From the NCBI GenBank assembly GCA_030377865.1, contig JAUCGA010000003.1:1-64000 (forward strand): DNA of 64,000 nt, given 5' to 3'. Made by a program: the position numbers and the translations under genes. A model generated the notes under the pieces. The model saw only the letters and a program-made list of their open reading frames with translations. It was not told the origin of the DNA and did no database searches. Each line of letters starts with the position of its first letter. The stretch's first letter is position 1. This document shows positions 27,301 to 36,903 of the stretch, one piece after another. Origin of the DNA: Anaerolineales bacterium HSG25 (GTDB taxonomy: Bacteria; Chloroflexota; Anaerolineae; 4572-78; J111).

Positions 27301-28154
27301 GTATCACCCTGTCGATTATCACCCCCTCCTACAACCAAGTCGATTTTTTGCCGACCACCATTGCCAGTGTACTTGAACAGAGCTATCCGGCCTTAGAGTA
27401 TTTCATTGTTGATGGTGGTTCAACCGATGGCACGGTAGATATTTTACAGCAATATGTCCCTTCAGGTTGGGACAAAAAACCAGATAATCCCCATAATATT
27501 CGCTGGATTTCCGAGCCAGATCATGGTCAGGCAGAGGCGATTAATAAAGGGTTCAGACGGACAACAGGTGAGATTATCGGCTGGCTCAATTCGGACGATA
27601 TTTATCTGCCCGAATCCTTTGAACGGGTAGCGACCTTTTTTCAGAACTACCCCCATGTTGATGTAGTTTACGGTGACTACCATTTGATAGATGAGCATGA
27701 CCAGATAATTCTTCGCAAAAAAGAGATTCCGTTCGATTACAACATTCTTTTATACGGCTTGGATTATATCAGCCAACCCACCGTTTTTTTTCGACGTGCC
27801 ATGCTTGAGCAGGTCGGCTATCTTGATGAGCAGTTAAACTATGGCCTAGATTGGGATTATTGGCTCCGTTTAGCTCAACATGGTGCTACATTTCAACATG
27901 TTCCCCACTATTTAGCCGCCACTCGGTTGCATGGCACAGCTAAAACCGTGGTCGCACCTCCTGCCATGTATGCCGAGCATGAGAAAATTCGGAACCGTTA
28001 TTGGAATAAACATCGGTTTCAATCCTCGACTTGGCAGAGAATTTATGCCAGTGTGCTAAACAAACAATATCGCCTTAAGCGACAATTACTCAAAATCGGG
28101 TTACGACGCACTATCGACTTTCCACCCAGTCATTGGGTCATGGCTCGTCAATAA
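27297..28154 (+). CDS. Family 2 glycosyltransferase
   Basis: The 285-residue cytoplasmic protein has a GT-A fold: LSIITPSYNQVDFLPTTI, VDGGSTDGTVDIL, DHGQAEAINKGF, and the metal motif LNSDDIYLP. YGLDWDYWLRLA follows in the acceptor region. It transfers a sugar to a growing glycan. ATG 27297 gives a 4-base ATGA overlap with the fusion gene and begins right at the conserved strand; the ATG 18 bases earlier is less likely. It belongs to the exopolysaccharide operon. Confidence 0.9.
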   Translation: MSITLSIITPSYNQVDFLPTTIASVLEQSYPALEYFIVDGGSTDGTVDILQQYVPSGWDKKPDNPHNIRWISEPDHGQAEAINKGFRRTTGEIIGWLNSDDIYLPESFERVATFFQNYPHVDVVYGDYHLIDEHDQIILRKKEIPFDYNILLYGLDYISQPTVFFRRAMLEQVGYLDEQLNYGLDWDYWLRLAQHGATFQHVPHYLAATRLHGTAKTVVAPPAMYAEHEKIRNRYWNKHRFQSSTWQRIYASVLNKQYRLKRQLLKIGLRRTIDFPPSHWVMARQ

Positions 28155-28166
28155 TGAGGTAATACA

Positions 28167-28568
28167 ATGCCTGATCACTCCTTAACGCCCGACCAAGTAT
28201 TACAAGACATTAAAACTGAACTTAATCGACCAGCCATAACGGAGCCAGCACTAGTAAGCAACATTAAGTACACCCGACAGCTACAACAACAGTTCCGACA
28301 AACGCCAGTCATTGGAGCATTAGTCAGGTTGAAGCGAGTTTTTTACAGCCTAGTTCATTCTACTTTTTCACAGCAATATGATATCAATGATAGTTTGCTC
28401 AATTTGATTGAGGATATCTATAATGAACTCAACCAATCTCAAGCCATCCGAGACCAGAAAATGACTGCACTTCAAGTAGAAACTTTGCAACAGGCAACGT
28501 ATACCGGAAAATTGGGCAACAAACAACCTACTTCACCTGAAACGCCGGTTATTCCTAGATCAAAATAA
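28167..28568 (+). CDS. Small helical protein of the exopolysaccharide operon
   Basis: The 133-residue protein is helical and Gln-rich, with a basic, hydrophobic stretch VIGALVRLKRVFYSLVHS followed by NDSLLNLIEDIYNELN. This resembles the helical tail segments that precede catalytic domains in some sugar transferases and methyltransferases, here as a stand-alone protein. It lies 12 bases after one glycosyltransferase gene and 26 before another. A membrane-association or complex-assembly role is inferred. No named family. Confidence 0.6.
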   Translation: MPDHSLTPDQVLQDIKTELNRPAITEPALVSNIKYTRQLQQQFRQTPVIGALVRLKRVFYSLVHSTFSQQYDINDSLLNLIEDIYNELNQSQAIRDQKMTALQVETLQQATYTGKLGNKQPTSPETPVIPRSK

Positions 28569-28594
28569 TTTTCAACCGCTAACCGAGCTGACCT

Positions 28595-29821
28595 ATGAAA
28601 ACCTATGAAACAACGCCTCTACGAATTTGCTTGTTAAGCAACAACTATCCACCCGACAATATCGAAGGCGTTGCTCGGCATACCCATACGATGGCAATAG
28701 GATTGGCTAAATTGGGGCATGAAATACATGTAATTAAAGCAGGCAAATCAGATTGCGACACTTTTCATGATAATGTCTACGTTCATGAAGTACAACATGC
28801 ACAACGACGTTACTCAAATTACATCAAAAACGGTTATCGTAATATCGCTTATCGTCTCAATTATAGTCATAAAATTTATGAGTTGGTGCAATCATTGAGT
28901 ATTAACCACCAAATTCAAGTTGTTGATTCGCCTTTATGGCTATTGGAGGGACTTGTTACGGCTGTGGCCAATGAGATACCGGTGGTGATTCGTCTGGCAA
29001 CAGGAATGCGACAAATTGTCGATATTAACAAACAGACAGCTTTTGAGACTCGCCTGATTAGTGATTTAGAAACAGAATTTTTAGAACTGTGTCACGGTTT
29101 CAGTGCTAATTCAAACGCCACCATTCAGACCTTGAAAAAGGTTTACGGTGTTGATTTTTATTCAAAACCCCATCGGGTGATTTATCATGGTATTGTACCG
29201 GCCCCGGCTGAGGATGTTTATTCATTATCAGAAAATCCGAGTATAGAGCCGATTATCTTATATTTAGGTCGATTGGAAAAACGTAAAGGGATTCCTGACT
29301 TGTTTGCGGCCATTCCTTATGTTTTACAAGAATTTCCAAAGGCTCAATTTTGGCTGGCGGGTCAAGATAACAGTGACAACGATGGTTTTCGAAAAACTCA
29401 TGGGCTGGATTATCCCACCTATTTCACTAAGAAATATCCTCAATGTGTGAATAATGTTAAATTTATAGGCTTTGTTCCAGACAATCAACTAAAAAAGTTA
29501 TTTCAGATATGTAACCTTTTTGTAGCTCCTTCTCTTTATGAGTCGTTTGGACTAATATACATAGAGGCAATGAATTATGGCCGACCGGTAATTGGCTGTA
29601 ATGTAGGTGGGCCAACTGAAATTATTGTGGATGGTGAAACAGGTTATCTGGTTCCGCCTAAGTCCCCCCAGATATTGGCCCACGCCATTATCAAAATGTT
29701 GAGCAATCCCAGACAAATGTGCCAGATGGGGCAGGCTGGGCGACAACGGCTTCTTAGTATGTTTACTTATATTAAGATGGCAGAGGAATTTGTTGAGTTT
29801 TATCAGGATTTATCTAATTAA
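28595..29821 (+). CDS. Family 4 glycosyltransferase
   Basis: The 408-residue protein is GT-B, family 4. N-terminal LLSNNYPPDNIEGVARHTHTMA is the acceptor-domain signature. C-terminal ILYLGRLEKRKGIPDLFAAI and the nucleotide-sugar motif APSLYESFGLIYIEAMNYGRPV contain the E-x7-E pair. It most likely extends the polysaccharide repeat at the cytoplasmic face. The operon is continuous on both sides. Confidence 0.92.
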   Translation: MKTYETTPLRICLLSNNYPPDNIEGVARHTHTMAIGLAKLGHEIHVIKAGKSDCDTFHDNVYVHEVQHAQRRYSNYIKNGYRNIAYRLNYSHKIYELVQSLSINHQIQVVDSPLWLLEGLVTAVANEIPVVIRLATGMRQIVDINKQTAFETRLISDLETEFLELCHGFSANSNATIQTLKKVYGVDFYSKPHRVIYHGIVPAPAEDVYSLSENPSIEPIILYLGRLEKRKGIPDLFAAIPYVLQEFPKAQFWLAGQDNSDNDGFRKTHGLDYPTYFTKKYPQCVNNVKFIGFVPDNQLKKLFQICNLFVAPSLYESFGLIYIEAMNYGRPVIGCNVGGPTEIIVDGETGYLVPPKSPQILAHAIIKMLSNPRQMCQMGQAGRQRLLSMFTYIKMAEEFVEFYQDLSN

Positions 29822-29845
29822 TTTTTGTCTATATTTTTTGAATAT

Positions 29846-30760
29846 ATGTCACTCCTTGTATCAATCATCATTCGGGCCAGAGACGAAGCCGCAGCACTCA
29901 AGCGCCTATTACCTATATTGACTGAACAAAAAGTCGATTTTGACTTTGAAATTTGGATACTGGATAATGAGTCTCGAGACGAAACAACCACAATCGCTCA
30001 ATCATTTTCCACCCATTTGCATACCATTCCCCGTAACGAGTTTGATTATGCCACCGTCTTAAATTTGAGTGCAAAATTGGCCCAAGGGTCATTTGTAGTC
30101 AACCTCTCCGCCCATTGTTTTCCACAAGATGAGTTTTGGCTGACCAATTTGATTGACCCACTACGTCATAACTCCAAAGTTATAGCAACTTATGGACGAC
30201 AATGGTTCAATCCACAAACAAGCCCCTATACCGCTGAGGGCAATGATTATTTTTTTCCACCTACTCGCCAACAGGTTCAAATTGTAGCTTTCTCAAATTC
30301 TAATGCCGCTATTCGTAAATCAGCTATTTTAAGACACCCTTTTAACCCGTATATCAAAATTTTTGAAGATCATCTGTTTTACCTAGAACTTTCACCCCAT
30401 TCTCTATTTGAGTATGTCCCTGAATCGCTAGTACATCACGAACATAATGATTTTGGATTAAGATACAATCTCAAACGGTGGTCTTTGGAAGGCTGGGCTT
30501 TTTACTTTATCTTAAAACAGCGTGGATTTATTTCTCCCTTTAAAACAGATCGATTCTTTCAACTCAGAGAGTTAATGGGATATATTCTCTTGACAGGTAA
30601 ACTATGCCGATCTAAACGTTGTAAAGCTGGTTTGGCCGCCCTTCCCCTTCATTTATTACGTGAGATTATGTGGGCCTATGGTTGGCTACAAGGATGGTCA
30701 GCACATTCACAAATTGCCAAACAGGATCAAGAATTCTTACGTCAAATACGAACGTCATGA
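29846..30760 (+). CDS. Family 2 glycosyltransferase
   Basis: The 304-residue protein has GT2 features: VSIIIRARDEAAALKRLLPIL, LDNESRDETTTIAQ, NLSAHCFPQDEFWL. ATG 29846 lies close to the conserved strand; the alternative TTG at 29825 would add seven residues. The Asp-containing metal motif is weak compared with its neighbours (SAHCFP at the usual LDxDD place), so acceptor or donor may differ. Its stop overlaps the next ATG by 4 bases. Confidence 0.85.
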   Translation: MSLLVSIIIRARDEAAALKRLLPILTEQKVDFDFEIWILDNESRDETTTIAQSFSTHLHTIPRNEFDYATVLNLSAKLAQGSFVVNLSAHCFPQDEFWLTNLIDPLRHNSKVIATYGRQWFNPQTSPYTAEGNDYFFPPTRQQVQIVAFSNSNAAIRKSAILRHPFNPYIKIFEDHLFYLELSPHSLFEYVPESLVHHEHNDFGLRYNLKRWSLEGWAFYFILKQRGFISPFKTDRFFQLRELMGYILLTGKLCRSKRCKAGLAALPLHLLREIMWAYGWLQGWSAHSQIAKQDQEFLRQIRTS

Positions 30761-32100
30761 AAATAGTACTCTGCACTCACAGATTTTTACCCCGTTTTAC
30801 AGGAGGTGTTGAAATTTACACGCTCCGTCTCGCTCATGCTCTTCAAAAACAGGAACATACTGTTTATATTTTAACAGGAGAACCAACAGCAAGAAAAAAT
30901 TTGACAGTTACTGTAAAAGAAGACGATTATAAAGGCACGTCTGTTCTTCGCCTACAGTATGATTATGAGTACCGCTCTATTATTCATCGAGCCAGTTATA
31001 ACGACCCTTTGATTACGGCTCAGATTAGAGCCATATTACAAAGGCTACAGCCAGACATCGTCCATGCTACCAGCTTTTCTTTGTTGATGGCCGGGACAAT
31101 TGAAGCTACTTCAAGCCTGAATTTACCTATCATATATACTGCCACTGATTTTGTGTTGACCTGTCGGAGAGGGATTTACTTAAAAAAGGACAATAGTATT
31201 TGTACAGAAAAGGAGGAGGTAGCACGCTGTACAGCATGCATGGGGCCTCAAACTCAGCTAGAAAAGTTGTTAACTCGGGTCTGGCAATTGACTCCCCAAC
31301 GTTTATCTCATCCACTTTTATCGCAAATAGAGCAACTTATTGGCAAAAAAGCCGATTTTGTCCATGCCACACCAAGCATTCAGCACAGGTTAAATTATTT
31401 ACCGGCATTGAGGCAAAAAATAGAACGTATCATTGCCCCTTCTACCTATATGCGAGATATGTTTGTTTTAAATGGGTTTTCACCCCATAAGATCATTATT
31501 TCACCCTATGGGGTGGAGATGCCCATGGTTAATTTCAAAAAAACACACTCTGCGAAGTTAAGATTCGGTTTTATTGGGCGGATTACGTTTATTAAGGGGA
31601 TACATCTTTTGCTAGAGGCTTTTATTCGTTTACCTGAACCAGATCGGGTACAATTGACTATTTATGGGAGTGCAGACGTAAAATCTGGACGATATGTACG
31701 AGCTTTGCAAGATAAGGCTAATCAACAGTCCAACATTAACTTTGCTGGATTTATAAATAATGAGAACATCAGTCAATTATATAGCCAGTTAGACATTTTG
31801 ATTGTTCCCTCAATTTGGCCTGAAAACAGTCCCATCACTATTTTAGAGGCTCAAGCCCACAACATTCCAATCATTGCCAGTGATGTCAAAGGAATTGCTG
31901 ATTTAGTGCAACATGAGGTAAATGGATTAATCTTTGCCAATCACGATATTGATGGTTTGACCTCACAAATAACTCGTTGCCTAGATTCACCTGATTTGGT
32001 GGCCCGTCTGTCCGGTAAAAGTGGCTTGATAAAGTTTATACAAGAGGATGTCGAGAGTGTACTCAAAGTGTATAAGGAGGTTTTAGCCACAAAGTCTTGA
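30757..32100 (+). CDS. Family 4 glycosyltransferase
   Basis: The 447-residue GT-B enzyme shows RFLPRFTGGVEIYTLRLAHAL at the N-terminus and FGFIGRITFIKGIHLLLEAF plus VPSIWPENSPITILEAQAHN in the donor domain. A Cys-containing insert (CRRGIYLKKDNSICTEKEE...CTACMG) is a known variation in some GT4 proteins. I start it at ATG 30757, in the ATGA overlap with the previous gene; a longer frame inside that gene is not credible. It is the last gene of this plus-strand operon. Confidence 0.9.
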   Translation: MKIVLCTHRFLPRFTGGVEIYTLRLAHALQKQEHTVYILTGEPTARKNLTVTVKEDDYKGTSVLRLQYDYEYRSIIHRASYNDPLITAQIRAILQRLQPDIVHATSFSLLMAGTIEATSSLNLPIIYTATDFVLTCRRGIYLKKDNSICTEKEEVARCTACMGPQTQLEKLLTRVWQLTPQRLSHPLLSQIEQLIGKKADFVHATPSIQHRLNYLPALRQKIERIIAPSTYMRDMFVLNGFSPHKIIISPYGVEMPMVNFKKTHSAKLRFGFIGRITFIKGIHLLLEAFIRLPEPDRVQLTIYGSADVKSGRYVRALQDKANQQSNINFAGFINNENISQLYSQLDILIVPSIWPENSPITILEAQAHNIPIIASDVKGIADLVQHEVNGLIFANHDIDGLTSQITRCLDSPDLVARLSGKSGLIKFIQEDVESVLKVYKEVLATKS

Positions 32101-32101
32101 G

Positions 32102-33568
32102 TTAATATGTAGAATAAATTTGTCCCAACTCGGTCATTCCATTGTCATCTATTAAGATACATTTATGATCACCTTGATAGGAGGATGCCTTCCGATTGGA
32201 ATACCAGGCATATCGAGCAATCCAGTCCGTTTCGTTAAACCATTGTGTTATTTCTCGCATTATGGTTTTGTCGCTCTCGCTTGAATTATCAGTCAAACAT
32301 CCCCCATACTCAAGTACCCAAATTGGCACATCATACCCATGTTGCAACGCTTCGTTACGTCGCTGAGTCAAAAAATTCTTCATACCATCTACATTGTAAC
32401 AATTCGGGTTATTTGTACAACCATATATATTCCAACCAATAGCATCAAATCGAGGATCATGTCCATATTTATTTCTATATGCATCAACCATTAGCCAAAG
32501 CCATTGGTTCCCTTCTTCTGGATGGGGTTCATACGGGGTAGGGGAAACAAGTTTAACCCCGGCAGTATCGGCAGCATCTTCAATTTGCTTCCACAATTCG
32601 GCTCCCTGTTCTGGTGACATGTTCCCACGTATAGAACGATTAGCCTCGCTAAAACCTATCAACCAGCCGGAGGCTTTAGCATATTCAATCGCACCTGAAA
32701 GATATTGCATCCCATCGGCTGTTGCGATAAGTGGTACATATTTTGCTATATCTCCACACGTATCATCCGGCCAAGGAGCCCAATTTAAGTACCAAGAGGC
32801 CCTTAACGTATTCATATCATCACATGCAGGTGGAGCTTTAACAGCCAATCCCTTTTTAGAACTAGCATCCCCTACGTTTGGAGCCGCAACGAGAGGTTCA
32901 GGAGTAGGGGTTGCGCTGGATAAAGGGGCAAGAGTGGAAGTAGCGCTAGATGAGGGATCAGGAGTATTATCATTGGATAAGGAGTCTGGAGTGGAAGTAG
33001 CACTAGATGAGGGATCAGGAGTATTATCGTTGGATAATGGGTCTGGAGTGGAAGTAGAGCTAGATAAAGGATCAGGTGTGTTATCGTTGGACAAGGGGTC
33101 TGGAGTGGAAGTAGAGCTAGATAAGGGGTCAGGAGTAACGTTGGATAAGGGGTCAGGAGTATCGCTGGATAAGGGGTCAGGAGTATCGTTGGATAAGGGG
33201 TTTGGTGGAGTATCGCTGGATAAGGGGTTTGGTGGAGTATCACTGGACGACAAAGGATCAGGAGCGGAAGTAGTGCTAGATAAAGAGGCAGGTGTGAGTG
33301 TATCGGTGGATAAGGGAGTACTGGTAGGAGAAATGATCGATGAGTCGTTTTTTGTGGGAACAGCTTCTGAAGTCTGAGAGTTGGAGGGATTAATTTCAGG
33401 AGTATCAACAGATTGGGCTTGCACATCTGTTGATACTGTCAATGTCCTCCTAATAGTCACAATTTGTCTGGCAGGAGTAGGTGTAACCTGAGATATCCAA
33501 AGTTTATTGGTTATACTACAAGCCAAAAGTGGTAAAATCAACAATTGAAGTAGAAAAAATCGGTTCAT
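32102..33568 (-). CDS. Secreted GH128-like glycoside hydrolase, lipoprotein with long stalk
   Basis: The 488-residue protein has a lipoprotein-type signal (LLILPLLACS). A long low-complexity stalk (about 70-250) follows, with repeats of S-T-P-D-P-L-S-N/S. The C-terminal domain (about 255-488) is GH128/Glyco_hydro_cc-like: ASWYLNWAPWP, IGFSEANRSI with the likely catalytic Glu, and WVLEYGGCLTD with the second Glu. GH128 enzymes cut beta-1,3-glucans; the substrate here is not established. Start ATG 33568 gives a good lipobox; the longer frame upstream is not used. The catalytic domain is a close paralogue of the next gene's. Confidence 0.8.
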   Translation of the reverse strand: MNRFFLLQLLILPLLACSITNKLWISQVTPTPARQIVTIRRTLTVSTDVQAQSVDTPEINPSNSQTSEAVPTKNDSSIISPTSTPLSTDTLTPASLSSTTSAPDPLSSSDTPPNPLSSDTPPNPLSNDTPDPLSSDTPDPLSNVTPDPLSSSTSTPDPLSNDNTPDPLSSSTSTPDPLSNDNTPDPSSSATSTPDSLSNDNTPDPSSSATSTLAPLSSATPTPEPLVAAPNVGDASSKKGLAVKAPPACDDMNTLRASWYLNWAPWPDDTCGDIAKYVPLIATADGMQYLSGAIEYAKASGWLIGFSEANRSIRGNMSPEQGAELWKQIEDAADTAGVKLVSPTPYEPHPEEGNQWLWLMVDAYRNKYGHDPRFDAIGWNIYGCTNNPNCYNVDGMKNFLTQRRNEALQHGYDVPIWVLEYGGCLTDNSSESDKTIMREITQWFNETDWIARYAWYSNRKASSYQGDHKCILIDDNGMTELGQIYSTY

Positions 33569-33631
33569 GGCACAAAAATCCCTCAAATTTATATAATATA
33601 ATATAACAGTATCAATAGATAGGGTAATCAC

Positions 33632-34615
33632 CTAATAACTTTGATAAATTCGTCCCAGTTCAGTTAATGAACCATTGTCATCTATTAAGATACATTTATG
33701 ATCACCCTGATAGGAGGATGCCTTTCGGTTAGAATACCAAGCGTATCGGCTTATCCAGTCGGTATCGTTAAACCATTGTGTTATTTCTTGCATTACCGCC
33801 TTGTCGCTCTCGCCTGAATTATCAGTCAAACAGCCTCCATACTCAAGCACCCATATTGGAACATTATACCCTCTTTGTATTGCTTCGTTATGCCGGTCAG
33901 TTAAAAAATTTTTCATGCCATTTATATCGTAACAGTTAGGATTGTTGGTACAACCATAGATATTCCAACTAATAGCATCAAAGCGAGGATCATGTCCATA
34001 TTTATTTCTATACGCATCAACCATTAGCCAAAGCCATTGGTTTCCTTCTTCTGGATTAGGTTCATACGGAGTAGGAGAAACCAGTTTAACATTGGCTACA
34101 TCAGCTACATCTTCAATTTGCTTCCACAATTCGGCTCCCTGCTCTGGCGACATATTCCCACGTATCGGACGGTTAGCTTCACTAAAGCCTATTAGCCAGC
34201 CGGAGACTTTGGCATATTCAATCGCACCTGAAAGATATTGCATCCCATCGGCTGTTGCGATGAGTGGTACAAATTTCGCCTTACCCGCATCCCCACACGT
34301 ATCATCTGGCCAAGGGGCCCAATTTAAGTACCAAGAGGCCCTTAATGTATTCATATCGTCACATGCAGGTGGAGCTTTAACAGCCAATCCTTTTTTGGGA
34401 TTAATGTATGACTTAACAGTTATGGGTAAGTATACGGTGTAAGCGTTAGTGTTAATGAGACTCAAATTATTTACATCATTCCACCTTTGTTCTGACGGTT
34501 TGGTAAATTTGTTTTCCTCACTTATGGGTTGGGCCGAAACTAATGTTATGTATCCAAAAAATAACACCATAGAAACGGAAAAAATTACTAAGAAAAAAGA
34601 CATTATCTTACTCAT
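33632..34615 (-). CDS. Secreted GH128-like glycoside hydrolase, short-stalk paralogue
   Basis: The 327-residue protein has a signal peptide (about residues 1-29, ending VSAQP), a short region with VYLPITVKSY, then the same GH128-like domain as its neighbour. The pair ASWYLNWAPWP, IGFSEANRPI and WVLEYGGCLTDN are present. The YLPI-type sequence that is C-terminal in other exoproteins is internal here, before the hydrolase domain. AAAGGAG lies 8 bases before the ATG. The adjacent paralogue arose by tandem duplication, and the two catalytic domains are highly similar in DNA. Confidence 0.83.
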   Translation of the reverse strand: MSKIMSFFLVIFSVSMVLFFGYITLVSAQPISEENKFTKPSEQRWNDVNNLSLINTNAYTVYLPITVKSYINPKKGLAVKAPPACDDMNTLRASWYLNWAPWPDDTCGDAGKAKFVPLIATADGMQYLSGAIEYAKVSGWLIGFSEANRPIRGNMSPEQGAELWKQIEDVADVANVKLVSPTPYEPNPEEGNQWLWLMVDAYRNKYGHDPRFDAISWNIYGCTNNPNCYDINGMKNFLTDRHNEAIQRGYNVPIWVLEYGGCLTDNSGESDKAVMQEITQWFNDTDWISRYAWYSNRKASSYQGDHKCILIDDNGSLTELGRIYQSY

Positions 34616-34890
34616 AAAAACATCTCCTTTAAAAACTCAGATTCTATCTTGATATTAGTATGAAGTTGGCTAAAACACAAATTGTATCTGAGATCCGAAT
34701 AGAGAATCACCAAATATACAGTATCCACAAAAATTCCAAAATGATTGATTGAGAAAAATAAAAAAACTATCTCCAAATTACCAAATTATGTTGAAAGATG
34801 TTATACTTTAGTTTAACTCACTAAAACTACTAAATGTAGTGAATTAAAGTTATCGGAAACAAAGTCATTTTTTTCTGGTTAGCGAACTAA
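34616..34890. promoter_or_regulatory. AT-rich divergent promoter region
   Basis: An AT-rich spacer separates the minus-strand hydrolases from the plus-strand membrane glycosyltransferase genes. A hairpin, TTTAACTCACTA...TAGTGAATTAAA, lies near 34813-34850. It probably holds promoters for both directions. No gene recognised. Confidence 0.4.
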
Positions 34891-34905
34891 ATGGAAGTAA
34901 TGTAT

Positions 34906-36903
34906 ATGACCGACTATTCAATTCTCTATGGTGTCCTCTCTTTCATAACTATTTTTCTCTCATCTTTAATTATAACTCGTATCTCAAAACCTGCGAATTT
35001 TGTTGAGGCCGTTTTATTGTGCTTTACTGTATGTACAGGTCAGATACTTTTGATAGGATATACTTTATCATCAGTAAATTTTCTAAATAAATTAGATTAT
35101 TGGGCCGCGACCAGCATCATAGTATTGGGCGTTGTCTTAGTTGTTTCATCAAATAAATTACGTCAACAGAAATATAAATTGTCTGTACCCAGTCTGCGTG
35201 ATCTTAAAATTTTGTCTTACCGATTATCTCATTTAGAAAGAATAGTACTATTCCTATTGATGTCAGTTACAGTTCTGACCAGCAGTATCAACCTGATAAT
35301 GATTTTTTCCTCCACCCCGTATACTTGGGATAGCATGACTTACCATTTAGCCAGAGCAGCTTACTATATTCAACATGGTAATTTGGATTATTATGATGCA
35401 AATTTTTGGGCACAAGTTGTTCACCCAAAAGGTGCAACAATTCTAATGATCTATACTTTTTTAGCCACAGGATTAAATGAAAATCTGACACGGATAATTC
35501 AATTTGTAGCATATTGGGTAGCTGTTTTGTCTGTATATGGTATTTCTCACCAGAGTAATTGTACACGGAGAATATGCCTATTTTCTGCGTTAGTGTTTGC
35601 ATTGTTGATAGAATCCTTGATGCAAGCAATTACCACACAAAATGATATGCTCCTGACGGCTTATATTGGGACAGTTGTTTATTTTTTGTTTGCCTTTAAA
35701 CGTTCTCAACACAATAAACACTTGTTCTGGGCAGGTATCAATTTAGGTCTTGCCATTAGCATCAAAGCATCAGCATTTTTATCGCTACCTTCTCTTTTTA
35801 TAATCTCTTGGTATACATTAAAACATCAAAATATACAAACCACACGTAAAAATGTTCAAGGTTTCTTTTTTTCATCAATGTTAGCACTTTTCATTTTTGC
35901 TTTACCGGCTGGCTATTGGGAGAATTATCAGATGTTTGGTCACCCTATTGGCCCAGAAGGTGTAAGAAGGTTACATTCTTTTGAAGGTGTACCTACCAGT
36001 GAGGCTATTTTGATAGGTACCAAGAATGTTTTGAGGTTTGGATTTGATTTTCTTTCGCTTGATGGGCTACCCCAGATAGGCCCCATTGTAAAAATTCAAG
36101 AATATTTGCGAGCTTTCCCAATATGGATAACACGCTTTTTGAGTATTGATTTAGAAACTTCTCGGGGGGTGATTGAGCCTTTTCAATACCAACGAGTTCC
36201 ACGCGCCCATGAAGATGGGGCGTTTTGGGGGATTTTAGGCTTTGGTTTGATATGGATCACGGTTTTTCTATCAGTCATCAGAGTAATAAAAGAACCAACC
36301 TATCGAGTATTATCTCTTGCCGCTATTATGTTCTGGATAACTCAATCTTATGTGGGGCCTTATGATCCGTGGAGAGGTCGCTATTTTATTACTGCCGCTA
36401 TTTTTGCTACACCCTCAGTTGGTTGGCTATTCAATCCCAATCGAAATAAAATGATCAAAATCTATTTGTTGGGTATTATCCTTATAGGAACACTATCGGC
36501 CTTTACCGCTGTAGCCTTACGCCCAAAAAGTATGTTATTTACTATCCAATACAAGTCGGAAATCAGACAATCTGTCTTTAGTATGGACAGACTAACACAA
36601 CTAACTAGAAATAAACCAGATAGTTATGAAATACTACGGGTATATGAAAATTTGGTTCCCAAGACCGCTATCGTAGCAGTATATTTGGAGCCAAACGCCT
36701 ATGAATACCCGTTATTTGGAGAAAAATTATCCCGAACGCTTGTTCCGATTAATTCCTTTAGACGAGGACCGCAACCTATTCCTGAGCATGCCGATTACTT
36801 GGTATTTTCAAGTAAGTTAATTGAACCTGCGGGAAAAGACATTTGTCCAGATTCAGGTATCTACTGTTTGCGTAACCTCAAATTATCCAAAACAATAAAA
36901 TGA
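34906..36903 (+). CDS. Polytopic membrane protein, GT-C glycosyltransferase-like
   Basis: The protein of about 665 residues has roughly 12 membrane helices and a C-terminal soluble domain. Loop sequence TPYTWDSMTYHLARAAYYIQ after the second or third helix resembles the acidic first loop of GT-C (PMT/ArnT-like) transferases that use lipid-linked sugars. I prefer ATG 34906, with GGAAG 8 bases upstream, over ATG 34891. The next gene begins in its stop codon (ATGA). It is part of the exopolysaccharide locus, likely adding sugar on the outer face. Confidence 0.75.
   Translation: MTDYSILYGVLSFITIFLSSLIITRISKPANFVEAVLLCFTVCTGQILLIGYTLSSVNFLNKLDYWAATSIIVLGVVLVVSSNKLRQQKYKLSVPSLRDLKILSYRLSHLERIVLFLLMSVTVLTSSINLIMIFSSTPYTWDSMTYHLARAAYYIQHGNLDYYDANFWAQVVHPKGATILMIYTFLATGLNENLTRIIQFVAYWVAVLSVYGISHQSNCTRRICLFSALVFALLIESLMQAITTQNDMLLTAYIGTVVYFLFAFKRSQHNKHLFWAGINLGLAISIKASAFLSLPSLFIISWYTLKHQNIQTTRKNVQGFFFSSMLALFIFALPAGYWENYQMFGHPIGPEGVRRLHSFEGVPTSEAILIGTKNVLRFGFDFLSLDGLPQIGPIVKIQEYLRAFPIWITRFLSIDLETSRGVIEPFQYQRVPRAHEDGAFWGILGFGLIWITVFLSVIRVIKEPTYRVLSLAAIMFWITQSYVGPYDPWRGRYFITAAIFATPSVGWLFNPNRNKMIKIYLLGIILIGTLSAFTAVALRPKSMLFTIQYKSEIRQSVFSMDRLTQLTRNKPDSYEILRVYENLVPKTAIVAVYLEPNAYEYPLFGEKLSRTLVPINSFRRGPQPIPEHADYLVFSSKLIEPAGKDICPDSGIYCLRNLKLSKTIK

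Noticed and set aside
32619-33377. Plus-strand frame with Leu-Asp-Lys-Gly-Ser-Gly repeats
   Set aside because: Antisense shadow of the low-complexity stalk of the GH128-like lipoprotein.
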